A stretch of DNA of 64,000 nt, from the NCBI GenBank assembly GCA_026398255.1, contig JAPLTG010000011.1:26125-90124 (forward strand), read 5' to 3'. This DNA comes from Verrucomicrobiota bacterium (lineage in GTDB: Bacteria; Verrucomicrobiota; Verrucomicrobiia; Chthoniobacterales; Terrimicrobiaceae). The notes beneath the pieces were generated by a model. It did no database searches. It was not told the DNA's origin and saw nothing but the letters and a program-made list of their open reading frames with translations. Within the stretch, counting starts at the first letter, position 1; each line of letters starts with the position of its first letter. Below are positions 34,251-42,669 of the stretch, piece by piece. The translations under genes were made by a program, and so were the position numbers.

Positions 34251-35230
34251 TATCCGACCGATTCGCACATGCGACCAGCCGCTAGAACTACGCGGCAGAG
34301 CCTCGTGGATGGCTCGACAATTTCTCCCGGCCACACCACCACATCCTCGAGAATCGCCCCTTTCCCAACACGAGCTCCTTCCCCCACAGCGGTGCCTCCA
34401 GTCAGGGTCGCCGAGGGATCGAGCACCGCGCCAGGCGCCACAACTTGCCTCCAATCTTCGGGCAGATAAGAGAAGCGATGAGGGTCTTCGGCGAGGATTT
34501 GGTGGACCTCGAGATAAGCCCCGATATTTCCAATATCAAACCACACGCCTTCATCCACGACGACTCCCCCCACCCGCGCGCCGCGTCTCATGAGATCAAT
34601 CAGCACGGGGATGATCGAAATGATTTGGCCGTCGCCGATGTGCCTGTGGATTTCTGGAGAAATGATGCTCACTCCGGTGAAAAGAAAAGCCGGCTCGGGG
34701 CGTCCACCAATCAAGCCGCGCATGTCCGTGACGAGCCCCGAGTCCGCATCAAATTGGATGCGGCGTTCAGCTCCCGAGGAGCGCAGCGCGAGCGTGGCGA
34801 TATTGCCGGATCCGCTGTGCGCGCGGATCAGCGGGCCCAGTGGAAAGTCCGCGAGCACATCGCCATTATAAACAAGGAACGGTTCATCGCCGAGAAGGTC
34901 GGCCGCATTTTTGATGCCGCCTCCGGTTTCGAGGAGAACGGGTTCGTGGCGGAAAAAAACTTCACGCCCCCGGTAGTCGCCGCGCCCCTGCGAAGTGCCC
35001 AGCAAGCTTCCGTAGGCCTCGGGGCGATGGTGTGTATTGACGACGAATTTTTGCACTCCGGCCTCTATCAGGTGATCGAATGCAAAAGTGATGAGCGGCT
35101 TGTTAAAGACCGGCACGAGCGGCTTCGGCCGCGAATCCGTAAGCGGCCTCAGTCGTGTTCCCAGGCCCGCTCCCAGCACGAACGCCGTGGAGATCGAGCC
35201 CGCCGCGTGATCGACTGGCTTGTCACTCAT
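34250..35230 (-). CDS. Sugar-phosphate nucleotidyltransferase
   Basis: A 326-residue enzyme of the mannose-1-phosphate guanylyltransferase/glucose-1-phosphate thymidylyltransferase group. The N-terminal signature is VLGAGLGTRLRPLTDSRPKP, with YNGDVLADFPLGPLI for metal binding. A C-terminal left-handed beta-helix is visible (APGAVLDPSATLTGGTAVGE, then GAILEDVVVWPGE). It makes an NDP-sugar, but the nucleotide and sugar cannot be told by eye. It overlaps the GNAT gene by eight bases. Confidence 0.8.
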   Translation of the reverse strand: MSDKPVDHAAGSISTAFVLGAGLGTRLRPLTDSRPKPLVPVFNKPLITFAFDHLIEAGVQKFVVNTHHRPEAYGSLLGTSQGRGDYRGREVFFRHEPVLLETGGGIKNAADLLGDEPFLVYNGDVLADFPLGPLIRAHSGSGNIATLALRSSGAERRIQFDADSGLVTDMRGLIGGRPEPAFLFTGVSIISPEIHRHIGDGQIISIIPVLIDLMRRGARVGGVVVDEGVWFDIGNIGAYLEVHQILAEDPHRFSYLPEDWRQVVAPGAVLDPSATLTGGTAVGEGARVGKGAILEDVVVWPGEIVEPSTRLCRVVLAAGRMCESVG

Positions 35231-35684
35231 CAGCGCTCAACAAGTAGCGCATCGGATGCAGCGTGCTATCCACAAAACCATGGCGCCGGTAGAACCCCGC
35301 GCTCTTCTCTCCCGGATCGGTCAGGAGCGTGATGCGAAGAAATTTTTTCTCCCGCGCAAAGGCGATCGCATGCTCGAGGAGCTTCACTCCCAGCCGATGC
35401 CCTCGGTGATCCTGGTGAATCACCAAATCCTCCAGCATCAGAACAAATCCTCCCTCGGCGGTGCTGATCGTGATCAGGAGATTGATCATGCCGACGATCA
35501 TCCGGTCATTGCGCATCACAAAAATCCTGCCGCGCGAGGGCTGCTCGAGGATCAGGCGCAAGCCGCGGATTTGCTTCTCACGGTCAGGCGTAAAGTCGGC
35601 CTCCTGCGAGAAAAGGTCGGCGAGCAAGTCCGCAAGCTCGGAAAGATCATCGACTGTCGCAGGCTCTATCCTCAAGTCAGGCAT
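35223..35684 (-). CDS. GNAT-family N-acetyltransferase
   Basis: A 153-residue acetyltransferase. Motif A is visible as LEDLVIHQDHRGHRLGVKLL, with the acetyl-CoA pyrophosphate loop. The C-terminal FYRRHGFVDSTLHPMRYLL is typical. The substrate is unknown. I set the start at ATG 35684 because the fold begins at DLRIEPATVDD. It lies between mutL and the nucleotidyltransferase and overlaps the latter. Confidence 0.8.
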   Translation of the reverse strand: MPDLRIEPATVDDLSELADLLADLFSQEADFTPDREKQIRGLRLILEQPSRGRIFVMRNDRMIVGMINLLITISTAEGGFVLMLEDLVIHQDHRGHRLGVKLLEHAIAFAREKKFLRITLLTDPGEKSAGFYRRHGFVDSTLHPMRYLLSADE

Positions 35685-35739
35685 GGCCCTCCTATCCCAC
35701 ATCCCGCGCCGGGAGGCAATCCGCCGCCGCCAGTTTTTT

Positions 35740-37437
35740 TCAGCGGCCGAACTTCCGCTCGAGTTCGGAAAACGACCACTGGATCATGGTCGGCCGCCCC
35801 TGCGGACACGCGTAGGGGAGCTCGCAACCGAGCAATTCGCTGACGAGCAGTCGCGCGCGCGATTCCTCGTAAGGAAACGCATCGAGCGCCGCAAACCGCG
35901 AAACCGAGCGGATCAGCGCATCGAGCACGGGTTGACCACCGCCGAGCAGACCAGTCGCTTTCAGAGTTTCGCAAACATCGACCAGCGTCTCGCGCGGATC
36001 GCGGTCCCCGACACACGCAGGCATGGCCTCGATTTTGAAAGATCCGCCGCCGAAGGGTTCCAACAAAAAACCCGCTCGCGAGAGAGCGTCCAAATTTTCC
36101 GAGATCCACACCGCATCCTTCGGCGTCATTTCGAGCACGATGGGCAGAAGGAGTCTTTGGGAATGCGTCCCGCCCGCCGCCGCCTCGCGTCGCATGGTTT
36201 CAAAAATGATCCGTTCTGAAGCCGCGCGGATATCGAGGAGCACCAAGCCATCCGCTCCCTCCATGAGAATCCACCGTCCACCAAGTCCTCCCATGAGCCG
36301 AAACTCCGCCCCGGGCTTCGCCGGTTCCGGCGCGCGCACGGCGGGCAAATCCAGTTGGGGAGCCTCCTTGAACGGTTTCGCCGCAGCCTGAGGCACAGGC
36401 TCCTCACGCCTTGGCGTCGGCGGGGAACTCGGCGGCGCAGGCTTGCGGAGTTTTTCGAGAGTTTTTCCCGCCGCCAGATACACGGCCTGACGGAGCTGGT
36501 CCGGACGATGAAGCCGCACCTCGCGCTTGGCGGGATGCACATTGCAATCGAAGGCCAAGGGGTCCATCGAAATCCTCAACACCGCCAGCGGATGCCGACC
36601 TTTCGGCAAAGCCTCGACATAAGCCTCGCGCAGCGATTGGAACACGGCCGGGCACTGAACGACTCGCTTGTTTAGAACAACGAATTGCAATTCGCGGTCT
36701 GGCCTCCCCTCGCCCGGCTTCGAAATGAACCCCTCGATTCGAATTCCATTTTCCTCCACCGGTTCGACCGGCAGCAGCCTCGCCATGAAGTCCGCGCCGA
36801 ACAAATCTCGCAACCTCACGCCCAAATCCTCGGTCGGCGCCGCCTGCCAAAGTCGACGCCCCTCGCGCACGAGCGTCATGCCGACCCCGGGATGCGCGAC
36901 GGCGAGTGATTGCATCTGGTGAATGATATGAGCCGACTCGGTCTCCTCGCCTCGCAGAAATTTTTTTCGAGCCGGGAGATTATAGAAAAGAGATTCGACC
37001 TCGATCGTGGTTCCCGGGGCGCCGCCACTATCCGAGACGGACTCGATTTTCCCACCCCCCACGCGGATTTCGGTTCCGGCGTCGGAATCGTGCGGACGGG
37101 TCGCAAGGCGAAACCTCGAAACGCTCGCGATGCTTGGCAAGGCCTCGCCACGAAAGCCCATCGTCGCCACCGAGGCTAGATCAGTGGCGGTTCGGATCTT
37201 GCTCGTGGCGTGGCGCTCGAGGCTCAGCAGCGCGTCCTCGCGGTCCATGCCGCATCCATCGTCGCCCACGCGAAGCAGGCGCGACCCGCCGCCGACAAAT
37301 TCCACGGTGACCCGCCGGGCTCCGGAATCGATGCTGTTTTCCACCAATTCCTTCACCACGGAGGCTGGACGCTCGACGACTTCGCCTGCCGCGACTTGGC
37401 TGGCGACTTCATCGGCGAGCAATCGAATCCTTCCCAT
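35740..37437 (-). CDS. mutL: DNA mismatch repair protein MutL
   Basis: A 565-residue GHKL ATPase. The ATP-binding motifs are intact: ELVENSIDSGA (E31, N34), GDDGCGM and TMGFRGEALPSIASVSRF. A Pro-rich linker (333-377) separates the C-terminal dimerisation domain. The endonuclease motif DQHAxxExxxxE is DIRAASERIIFE (402-413), and the second motif CPHGRP is CPQGRP (544-549). The histidines of both are lost, so nicking activity is doubtful. mutS lies at 58.8 kb. Confidence 0.92.
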   Translation of the reverse strand: MGRIRLLADEVASQVAAGEVVERPASVVKELVENSIDSGARRVTVEFVGGGSRLLRVGDDGCGMDREDALLSLERHATSKIRTATDLASVATMGFRGEALPSIASVSRFRLATRPHDSDAGTEIRVGGGKIESVSDSGGAPGTTIEVESLFYNLPARKKFLRGEETESAHIIHQMQSLAVAHPGVGMTLVREGRRLWQAAPTEDLGVRLRDLFGADFMARLLPVEPVEENGIRIEGFISKPGEGRPDRELQFVVLNKRVVQCPAVFQSLREAYVEALPKGRHPLAVLRISMDPLAFDCNVHPAKREVRLHRPDQLRQAVYLAAGKTLEKLRKPAPPSSPPTPRREEPVPQAAAKPFKEAPQLDLPAVRAPEPAKPGAEFRLMGGLGGRWILMEGADGLVLLDIRAASERIIFETMRREAAAGGTHSQRLLLPIVLEMTPKDAVWISENLDALSRAGFLLEPFGGGSFKIEAMPACVGDRDPRETLVDVCETLKATGLLGGGQPVLDALIRSVSRFAALDAFPYEESRARLLVSELLGCELPYACPQGRPTMIQWSFSELERKFGR

Positions 37438-37478
37438 GCCGTTTGACTTTGCACGGATTCGTTTTTAAGAAAAGGGCC

Positions 37479-37811
37479 GTGATCACGATTACCGACCAAG
37501 CCGCGCGCGCGTTATTGGATTTGATCGCCGCGAAGGGAACCGGCGATGGCTTGCGCTTGGGAGTCGAAAAAGGCGGCTGCGCTGGCCTCCAATATATCAT
37601 GGAGACCGGCTCCCCACGCGGCGGAGACATCACGATCGAGCATGCTGGCGCCAAGGTTTTCATTGATGCCGAGAGCACGGCGCACTTGAGCGGAAGCGTG
37701 CTGGATTATGAGGACGGCCTCTCCGGCGCGGGCTTTCGCATTAGAAATCCCCAAGCCTCCCGATCCTGCGGCTGCGGCACTTCCTTCGAACCCGCCGCGA
37801 TCGACACCTGA
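37479..37811 (+). CDS. A-type iron-sulfur carrier protein (IscA/ErpA/HesB family)
   Basis: A 110-residue Fe-S assembly protein. The three ligand cysteines are visible as GGCAGLQY, then SCGCGTSF. ITDQAARALLDLIAAKG opens the fold. It delivers clusters to apo-proteins. The GTG at 37479 is chosen because AGAAAAGG just upstream is a good ribosome-binding site; an in-frame TTG at 37443 would add twelve unlikely residues. It is divergent from mutL and eight bases before the membrane-protein gene. Confidence 0.85.
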   Translation: MITITDQAARALLDLIAAKGTGDGLRLGVEKGGCAGLQYIMETGSPRGGDITIEHAGAKVFIDAESTAHLSGSVLDYEDGLSGAGFRIRNPQASRSCGCGTSFEPAAIDT

Positions 37812-37819
37812 CCCCCCAG

Positions 37820-39346
37820 ATGCCACACGACGAGGAAACGAAAAACAGCCGCGCTTGGTTTAAGGACCCCGACACCGATCCCTCCAAGCCCCGTGGCCGC
37901 CAGGACGGCGGGCTTTTTGGTTGGACGGTTCTGATCCTCCTTCTCATCGGCGTCGCGATTTTTTGCTGGATCGGAAGTTTCTATGTCTTCGGTCACCCCG
38001 AAAAGCCCCTCAGCTACGAAATCCTCAGCAAGCTCAAGAAAATCGAGTCTCCCAAACGCTTCGAACTCACCGCCGCGCCACGGGGAGAATTCCTCCGCGC
38101 GCCTGAAATCATGGAACGCTACGCGGCGATGCGACCCCGCCAACTCGAGCGCACGAACGAAGTCCTCCTGCGGAACTACCTACGCAATTTCAAACCCTGC
38201 GACGGCCTCGTGCCCTATGTCCTCGGGACTTTCAATATTCTCGATTCCTTTGAGCTCACCGGCGACGACTTCTTCCCCTCCGGCGTCGTGGCGCTCGCAC
38301 AGTCGAAGGAAAATCCAAATCTTCTGATCGAGCAAGTCTTCTGCGCCGACAAACGCATGGTCCCCACCCTTCATCGCACACTGTTGACCGGGCTGGATAT
38401 GGACCTGAAGCGCGAGAACGAGCTGGCCGCCGTCATCAATATCGAGCGACTCAACGACGGTCGCATCAAACTCACCACCGTCTCGATACTTTACCCGAGC
38501 TACGAAGCCGCCACCGCCGACGGCACCTTCAACCTCGACCCTCCTGAAGAACTCAATGTCCAAGCCGGCCTACCCATCGTCGATACCCCGCGCCAGCGCG
38601 AGGCGGATTCAAAATACGACCACTTCCGCCGCAAGGCCCGCCTCGCCGGCAACGAGGAAAAACCAACCCAACTCGCCGACACAAAATCCCGTCTCATGCG
38701 GGTTGAAAAACCCCTCGCTCCCGAAGAAACCCAGCCCACCCCGGCGCCAACTCCGATCGCCACTCCTGAGCCGCGCGTTGCGGTCGCCCTGCCGGTGGAA
38801 AAGCCCGTCGAAGTTCGCGCCGGCCTGCCTGTCTCCGAAGCCACCCCGCCAGTCCCCGTCTCGCCTATCACAGCTCTTCCTGCGACGCCCGTGAATCCCC
38901 TCCCCGCCGCGACTCCCACACCTGTGGCGACTCCCGCCAAAGTCGCCGAGGCAAAACCAACCCCATCTCCTTCCCCATCGCCGAAAGCCATCGTCGCCGG
39001 CAACTCGAGGAATTGGCAGACCTACGAAGCCGGTCGCATGCCACGCGGCCGACTCCTTGGCGTCACCGATATTTCCTCGATCGCCAAGCGCGGCACCGGC
39101 GGAGATCGGGTCTATTTGCAGGGCAACTTCGAGGTCACCGCTGCCGGACCCGATCGCGCCGTGCTTCGTTCACCGAAACGCGCCGGCAATATCCGCGTGA
39201 TCGTGCAATACCCAGAAGGCATGCCACCGCCCGCCAACGGCACGAGTGTGGCCCGTGACGAGCGGCGTCCCTTCCAAGTTCTCGATGTGCGCGAGAGCAG
39301 CGGTGGACAAATCAATGTGTATGTCCGCGAGGTCACCCGGCCTTAG
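37820..39346 (+). CDS. Bitopic membrane protein with Pro/Thr-rich linker, unknown function
   Basis: A 508-residue protein without a recognised domain. Residues ~33-58 form one membrane helix. Residues ~60-290 are a folded region (YVLGTFNILDSFELTGDDFF, then FCADKRMVPTLHRTL). Residues ~300-400 are a Pro/Thr/Ala-rich stalk, and ~400-505 a C-terminal beta-rich domain (LLGVTDISSIAKRGTGGDRV). The topology suggests a periplasmic body attached to the inner membrane. It may be lineage-specific. The methyltransferase start overlaps its 3' end. Confidence 0.6.
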   Translation: MPHDEETKNSRAWFKDPDTDPSKPRGRQDGGLFGWTVLILLLIGVAIFCWIGSFYVFGHPEKPLSYEILSKLKKIESPKRFELTAAPRGEFLRAPEIMERYAAMRPRQLERTNEVLLRNYLRNFKPCDGLVPYVLGTFNILDSFELTGDDFFPSGVVALAQSKENPNLLIEQVFCADKRMVPTLHRTLLTGLDMDLKRENELAAVINIERLNDGRIKLTTVSILYPSYEAATADGTFNLDPPEELNVQAGLPIVDTPRQREADSKYDHFRRKARLAGNEEKPTQLADTKSRLMRVEKPLAPEETQPTPAPTPIATPEPRVAVALPVEKPVEVRAGLPVSEATPPVPVSPITALPATPVNPLPAATPTPVATPAKVAEAKPTPSPSPSPKAIVAGNSRNWQTYEAGRMPRGRLLGVTDISSIAKRGTGGDRVYLQGNFEVTAAGPDRAVLRSPKRAGNIRVIVQYPEGMPPPANGTSVARDERRPFQVLDVRESSGGQINVYVREVTRP

Positions 39347-40421
39347 AGACCGCCTCGCCGCTGAAATCGGCCTCCACGGCCCGATGCGCTTCTCGCGCTT
39401 AATGGAGTTGGCCCTCTACGATCCCGCCGAAGGTTACTACGCCAGCGGGAAGGCGGGCGTGGGACGCGACGGGGATTTTTTCACGAACATCAGCCTCGGC
39501 CCGGTCTTTGGCGAAATCCTCGCCGCCCAATTCCTCGAGCTCTGGGAATTCCTCGGCCGACCTGTTGATTTCACGCTCGTCGAGCAAGGCGCGAACGACG
39601 GTCGACTCTCCGAGGATATTCTCAACGGCCTGGCCTCAACTCCGCTTGCGGATTGCCGCCTGATCCTCATCGAGCCCTTTGCCCCGCTCCGCGAAAAACA
39701 ACAAGCCCGCCTCGCGGGTCGCCGCGTCGAGTGGGTCGAAGCGCCCGAAGCTTTGCCGCATTTCACCGGCGTCCATTTTTCCAACGAACTCTTCGACGCC
39801 CTGCCGTTCGACATCATCAAATCCCGCGCTGGTCGCTGGGAGCTCCAGCGCGTCCAATTCCTCGACGCCGCCTTCCGCCTGGAGCCCGCCGAGGTTTTGG
39901 ATCTGGCTTGGCCCGCGCCCTCCGAGGATTTCGTTTCGGAGCTTCGCACCGGCCAACGCGAACTTCTCGCCGCCATTTCCTCCCGCCTCCAACGCGGCTT
40001 CCTCCTCGCGATCGATTACGGCATGACGCGTGAGGAACTCCTCGCGCCGCATCGTTCCAACGGCACGCTTGCCTGCTACGCCGCGCACCGGCGCGACGAC
40101 GACCCCTTCGAGTCCATCGGCGAAAAAGACATCACGGCCCATGTCGACTTCACCTCCCTCGCAGAGGACTTGCGAGCCTGCGGCCTCGAGCCGACCGGCT
40201 ACACCGACCAGCACCACTTTCTCGTCGGCGCGGCGGAGCGGCTTCTGCTCTCGCTCGACGGCCAGCCCCCGACTGCCGACACCCTGAAAAAACTCCGCTC
40301 GCTCCGCACCCTCCTCCACCCCGAAACGATGGGCGTTCAATTCAAAGTCCTGCTTGCCTCCAAGGGGGTCTCCAAGCCAACGATCTCGGGATTCCGCCAC
40401 GCGCGGGAACTTCCGTTTTAA
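39321..40421 (+). CDS. MidA/NDUFAF7-type SAM-dependent methyltransferase
   Basis: A 366-residue protein with the MidA-family pattern MRFSRLMELALYDPAEGYYA, then ISLGPVFGEILAAQFLELW, FTLVEQGANDGRLSEDIL (SAM site) and FSNELFDALPFDI. The mitochondrial member NDUFAF7 methylates an arginine of complex I; bacterial targets are not established. The start at ATG 39321 overlaps the previous gene by 26 bases; ATG 39315 is an alternative. It is five bases upstream of the pyrophosphorylase gene. Confidence 0.82.
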   Translation: MSARSPGLRDRLAAEIGLHGPMRFSRLMELALYDPAEGYYASGKAGVGRDGDFFTNISLGPVFGEILAAQFLELWEFLGRPVDFTLVEQGANDGRLSEDILNGLASTPLADCRLILIEPFAPLREKQQARLAGRRVEWVEAPEALPHFTGVHFSNELFDALPFDIIKSRAGRWELQRVQFLDAAFRLEPAEVLDLAWPAPSEDFVSELRTGQRELLAAISSRLQRGFLLAIDYGMTREELLAPHRSNGTLACYAAHRRDDDPFESIGEKDITAHVDFTSLAEDLRACGLEPTGYTDQHHFLVGAAERLLLSLDGQPPTADTLKKLRSLRTLLHPETMGVQFKVLLASKGVSKPTISGFRHARELPF

Positions 40422-40426
40422 CCACC

Positions 40427-42196
40427 ATGCCCACACCATCCTTCCTCACCGACCACCTCGCTGCAGGGATCATCTCCTCCGAGGATTTTCAACTCGCCGA
40501 AGCCCTCCTCGCCGAGGACCAAGGCCAACTTTTCGCCGATTGGGACTCCCCCGGCACGCGGGACGACGAGAAGCGAGCGTTTCTCCAAACCCTCCAAAAT
40601 TGCAACCGCTCCTACCCCGGTGGCCTCGTGGCCTACATCCGCAACGCCCGCCGTCTTCTCGCCGAATCCGCCACCGGCGGAAATCCCTTCGCAGACTACA
40701 CGCCGGCAGAGCCCGATCTCGTCGATCTCTCGAACTTCGGTCCCGCCTACGAGGAAGCCGAAGGCGTCGGCCTGAAATCTCTCGCCGCAACGGCCATCGT
40801 TCTCGTCGCGGGAGGACTTGGCGAGCGCCTTGGCTACCACGGCATCAAACTCGACATCCCCGTCGAGGTCACCGAAACGACTTCCTACCTCGCCCACTAC
40901 ACTGCCGTTATCCGCGCCGCCTCGAAGCGCCTCGGCCGCGAGATTCCTCTCGTGATCATGACGAGTCGCGAGACGAACGCCGGCACGATCGCCACGCTAG
41001 AGGCCAACAAAAATTTCGGCCTCGCGCCCGGCCAGATCACGATTCTCAACCAAGAACTCGTCCCCGCCCTCTCCGACATCGATGCCCATCTTTCGATCGA
41101 GAAAAAATACAACCTGAACCTGAAGCCCCACGGCCACGGCGACATCCACACGCTCCTCCACACGAGCGGCACGGCCAAAAAATTCGCAGCCTCGGGCATT
41201 CGCCATCTTCTTTTCATCCAGGACACGAACGGCCAGGTCTTCAACGCCGCGCTCGCCGCGCTCGGCGTTTCCGAAATTCGCGGCTATGACTTCAACTCGA
41301 TCGCCGTGAACCGCATTCCCGGCGAGGCGGTCGGCGGCATCGCGCGTCTCTCCAAGCCCGGCGCGCCCGACCTCACGCTCAATGTCGAATACAACTACCT
41401 CGACCCTCTCCTGCGCGAGACGGTGAACCCCGCCGGTGATGTCGCCGAGCCGAACGGCTTCTCGCGCTTCCCTGGCAACATCAACCTCCTCGTCGTGCGC
41501 CTCGAGCCCTACCTCCGCGTGCTGGAATCCTCTGGCGGCGTGATTGCCGAGTTCGTAAATCCGAAATTCTCCGACGCCTCGCGCACCAAGTTCAAAAAAC
41601 CCGCACGCCTCGAGACCTTGATGCAGGATTTGCCAAAATCCTTCGTCTCCGGTGAAAAGGTCGGTGTCACCATCTTCGATCGCGTGTGGTGTTTCAGCGC
41701 GTGCAAAAACAACCTCGTCGATGCCGCCGCGAAAGTCGCCACGAACGGCCCGGCCGAAAGCGCCTCGAGTGCCGAGAATGATTTCTACCTCGCTGGACGC
41801 ATGAAGCTCCGCGCCGCCGGAATGGAAGTGATCGAGGCTCCGCAAAAAACCCTCTCCGGCATCCCGCTCGTTCCCGGCCCGCGCGTGATTTTGCGTCCCT
41901 CCTTCGCCCTCACGCTCGCCGATGTGCGCGCCAGAATCAGCGGAGGATCGATTTCCGGCGAGTCGACCCTTGTGCTCGATGGCGATGTGACTCTGGAAAA
42001 TGTCACCATCGCCGACGGCGCCTCGCTCGTAGCCAAAGCCCCGGAGGGCGGAACGCTCGAGATCAAAGACCGCACCGTCACGCGCCGCGGCGCCGTTCAC
42101 GATCTTGTGCCGCTCACCGATGCCGAGATGGCCTCGTCGGATGTTCCGGAATACCTCCGCATCCGCGGCTACCACATCGTCGCCCGCGAGGCTTAA
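40427..42196 (+). CDS. UDP-sugar pyrophosphorylase, plant-type (UDPGP family)
   Basis: A 589-residue UTP:sugar-1-phosphate uridylyltransferase. VLVAGGLGERLGYHGIKLD (~125-143) is the nucleotide-binding loop, followed by KPHGHGDIHTLLHTSG, FIQDTNGQVFNAALAALGVS, VEYNYLDPLLRE and FPGNINLLVVRL. These match my recollection of plant UDP-sugar pyrophosphorylase (USP) much better than bacterial GalU. USP enzymes accept several sugar-1-phosphates. Adjacent genes give no pathway hint. It converges on the RHH gene, with a shared terminator between them. Confidence 0.85.
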   Translation: MPTPSFLTDHLAAGIISSEDFQLAEALLAEDQGQLFADWDSPGTRDDEKRAFLQTLQNCNRSYPGGLVAYIRNARRLLAESATGGNPFADYTPAEPDLVDLSNFGPAYEEAEGVGLKSLAATAIVLVAGGLGERLGYHGIKLDIPVEVTETTSYLAHYTAVIRAASKRLGREIPLVIMTSRETNAGTIATLEANKNFGLAPGQITILNQELVPALSDIDAHLSIEKKYNLNLKPHGHGDIHTLLHTSGTAKKFAASGIRHLLFIQDTNGQVFNAALAALGVSEIRGYDFNSIAVNRIPGEAVGGIARLSKPGAPDLTLNVEYNYLDPLLRETVNPAGDVAEPNGFSRFPGNINLLVVRLEPYLRVLESSGGVIAEFVNPKFSDASRTKFKKPARLETLMQDLPKSFVSGEKVGVTIFDRVWCFSACKNNLVDAAAKVATNGPAESASSAENDFYLAGRMKLRAAGMEVIEAPQKTLSGIPLVPGPRVILRPSFALTLADVRARISGGSISGESTLVLDGDVTLENVTIADGASLVAKAPEGGTLEIKDRTVTRRGAVHDLVPLTDAEMASSDVPEYLRIRGYHIVAREA

Positions 42197-42209
42197 GCTC
42201 CGCTAAAAA

Positions 42210-42242
42210 AAACAAGCGCCGTCTTTTAGAACGGCGCTGTTT
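42210..42242. terminator. Bidirectional terminator between the pyrophosphorylase and RHH genes
   Basis: Stem AGCGCCGT / ACGGCGCT extended by A and T tracts. On the leftward strand it is followed by a run of eight T; on the rightward strand only GTTTGG follows. It mainly serves the leftward RHH gene. A run of eight G lies just beyond, at 42245-42252. Confidence 0.75.
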
Positions 42243-42267
42243 GGTGGGGGGGGTGAATCAGAGATTC

Positions 42268-42495
42268 TTACTTCTGCACGCCGTAGTAGGCGGCTTGCGG
42301 ATACTGTGGGGCCGGTGCGCCCTGCTGGGCGGCTTGATAACGGAACCACTCGGCTTCGACGAGGTCCTCGAACAATTGCGAAACAGAACGGCGGCGTTTG
42401 AAGGCGAGCTGCTCTGCGAAATCGCGGATTTCGGGGTGGATCGTCAGGTTAAGCTTTCCACGAAGCTTGCGGTTTGGGTCTGCTATTCTTGGCAT
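42268..42495 (-). CDS. Small ribbon-helix-helix-like DNA-binding protein
   Basis: A 75-residue protein. KLNLTIHPEIRDFAEQLAFK followed by RSVSQLFEDLVEAEW is a ribbon-helix-helix pattern (strand LNLTI, helices to 50). The C-terminal 25 residues are Gln/Ala/Pro/Tyr-rich and probably disordered. Most such proteins are repressors; the operator is unknown. It lies ~170 bases downstream of the LytTR gene end on the same strand, with a pair of 12-bp direct repeats in the gap. Confidence 0.6.
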   Translation of the reverse strand: MPRIADPNRKLRGKLNLTIHPEIRDFAEQLAFKRRRSVSQLFEDLVEAEWFRYQAAQQGAPAPQYPQAAYYGVQK

Positions 42496-42597
42496 AGTTG
42501 TTTGTTTTAGTTGTTTTGGATCGCGCTCGGGGACGCGCTAACCACACGCACCTTTGCTTTCTTCTGAAGTTCCGTCAATAGGGTGCGCACCTTATTT

Positions 42598-42629
42598 TGT
42601 GAATCCGCAGTTTTTTGTGTGAATCCGCA
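42598..42629. repeat. 12-bp direct repeat at 20-bp phase, possible regulator site
   Basis: TGTGAATCCGCA occurs at 42598-42609 and again at 42618-42629, exactly 20 bp apart start to start, or about two helical turns. It lies between the LytTR regulator gene and the RHH gene, ~105-130 bases upstream of the RHH start on its strand. LytTR proteins bind direct repeats at about two-turn phase, so it is a candidate site. The sequence does not match the classical LytTR consensus. Confidence 0.45.
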
Positions 42630-42669
42630 TAAGCGGGTCTTAATAAGCCGACTACCGGCGGGCAGCAAC

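Noticed and set aside
40997..42175. A 392-codon frame on the minus strand
   Set aside because: It is antisense to the UDP-sugar pyrophosphorylase gene.
42245..42252. Run of eight G as a possible phase-variation tract
   Set aside because: It lies outside any coding frame between a terminator and the RHH stop, so slippage would have no obvious effect.
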